Assembly (NCBI GenBank): GCA_034190875.2
Contig: CM067349.1
Span: forward strand, 25,683,142 to 25,747,141
From: Urechis unicinctus
Taxonomy: Eukaryota; Annelida; Polychaeta; Xenopneusta; Urechidae
Direction: 5' to 3'
DNA: 64,000 bases
Below, in pieces: positions 62,998 to 64,000 of this stretch. Each line of letters opens with the position of its first letter. Position 1 is the first letter of the stretch. The position numbers and the translations under genes are program-made. Below the pieces are notes generated by a model. It was not told the origin of the DNA and did no database searches. It worked only from the letters and a program-made list of their open reading frames with translations.

Positions 62998-63972
62998 TAC
63001 TAAAAGAATTAGATTGGCACAAGCGCCAACGGCATGTCTTCCAACGGCAAGTTGGACGACCAGCAATGCGGTATCAACAATATTACACGAACAAATGTTA
63101 TCTCTAAACAAAATGAATACTTGACCTATTAGTTCAGCAATCGGGACTGTGATTGCGCCTTGTTTACATAACGTAAGGTTGGTGTTAAGGCACCCTATGC
63201 GCCGCACACGTTTACGATAGATATCAGCGAGGGGTGCTGGTAACGGACAAGCTGCTGCCGCTTAGATGTATTGACATGATCCCTTAGCAGATGTTTTGAC
63301 ATGACCCCTTAGCCAAGTCAGTGCAAAGCGAGAAGGGAAGATTGCCTCTGGTCGATTACGTAAGGTTTGGTAATGCAAAGCAGGAGAAGGGATGATCGCA
63401 TCTAGTCGATTACGTAAGGTTTGGCCTACTTAGACATGTCATGCAGTTAGCCTGCTCGCTAAGCTGACGCAGTAGAAAACTTTCAAAGTAAACGTTCTTT
63501 TTACTGCTTTTTTTTATACTGTGAATGCTTAAAATACTGTTACAATCATTGTCACGAGGCCAAGTTCATGTGCGTAAATACAGCCGTTTCAGAGATATCA
63601 GCGAGGAGAGAACTCGTAGCAAAAATCGCGATAGGTACTCTAAAATACATGTCATTATACAAAGTACAAAAGGTGAAAACAAGTATTTTTCTCACCTATT
63701 CCATGCTACGATAATTGCTTGTTACAACCATATAATTCATATGTTTGTAACTGCAGTAGTTACGGAGGAGATAGTTACAGAAAATTGGGAAAATAATGGA
63801 CGAAAAATCGATCTCATAAGCCTCCAACACAGCGCATGCGCGTCAAACTGTATCGGTAGTTGTGTCCCAACTTGAACCATCATTCTCCAAAGTTTCATGT
63901 TGATATGTCCAACCGTTCCGGAGAAAAGCCCGAAAAACCTAGGCTGGAGAAAGAAAAAAAAAATTCTGACGA
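62998..63972 (+). mobile_element. 1-kb retroposon-like repeat, cleaner copy
   Basis: It runs from GGCACAAGCGCCAACGG to an A-rich tail (GAAAGAAAAAAAAAA). It is homologous on the opposite strand to the parts of 32.85-35.80 kb, with roughly 5 percent difference, but without the SINE, the TA tracts and the 332-bp duplication. A-rich 3' end, no terminal inverted repeats and no domain-bearing frame suggest a non-autonomous retroposon. Its autonomous partner is unknown. Confidence 0.6.
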
Positions 63973-64000
63973 AAACAGTATGTCAACTATCGTTGGAAGA

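Overview
The window is eukaryotic and looks like a marine invertebrate, possibly a mollusc; the phylum is a guess. The DNA is AT-rich and gene-poor. It holds spliced genes with GT-AG introns, AATAAA poly(A) signals, a tRNA-derived SINE, Ty3-type LTR elements, a Polinton fossil, minisatellites and long TA tracts. Nothing is organised like an operon.

Layout. 1-1.3 kb is unassigned DNA with a MITE-like inverted repeat. 1.34-5.89 kb is a young Ty3/gypsy element (Mag/K02A2.6-like) with two identical 97-bp LTRs and a CCGGG target duplication. 5.9-6.3 kb holds an old DIRS-like RNase H fragment. 6.3-9.1 kb has no recognisable gene. 9.2-9.9 kb is an open frame for a disordered Ser/Pro/Arg-rich protein. 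10.2-10.5 kb is a minisatellite. 11.7-15.0 kb is paralogous to 30.1-38.0 kb; the second copy is enlarged by a retroposon-like repeat, a SINE, TA tracts and minisatellite growth. 16.3-18.9 kb is an old Ty3/gypsy fossil on the minus strand. 26.7-29.0 kb is a Polinton DNA polymerase fossil.

The main content is a tandem gene family at 19-57 kb. Five three-exon genes (A 19.6 kb, B 23.4 kb, C 40.0 kb, D 43.1 kb, E 55.3 kb) encode small type I membrane proteins. Each has a signal peptide split by a phase-0 intron, one eight-cysteine module, a Thr/Ala/Pro-rich stalk, one membrane helix and a short variable tail. The last six cysteines and the motif EWFDVVIERCIPC match the single module of vertebrate BCMA (TNFRSF17), the receptor for BAFF and APRIL, in both spacing and sequence. 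At least four decayed copies of the cysteine-module exon (39.2, 46.7, 49.9, 53.1 kb) lie between the genes. Eight further donor-end remnants bring the spacing to one unit per 1.5-2.3 kb, so an old tandem array can be read through the later duplications.

Two kinds of gene alternate: type 1 (A, C, E) and type 2 (B, D). A+B and C+D are copies of one block of about 6 kb. E keeps its flanks but has lost its type 2 partner. 44.7-54.4 kb holds three nearly identical 3.22-kb units that carry only relic exons. Clusters of GATATC lie upstream of each gene and upstream of two further exon-1-like sequences at 60.8 and 62.1 kb, next to a short cysteine-rich frame. No tail shows a recognisable signalling motif, and tails differ by frameshift, so tethered or decoy binding proteins are a reasonable hypothesis. 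All functional statements are inferred from sequence.
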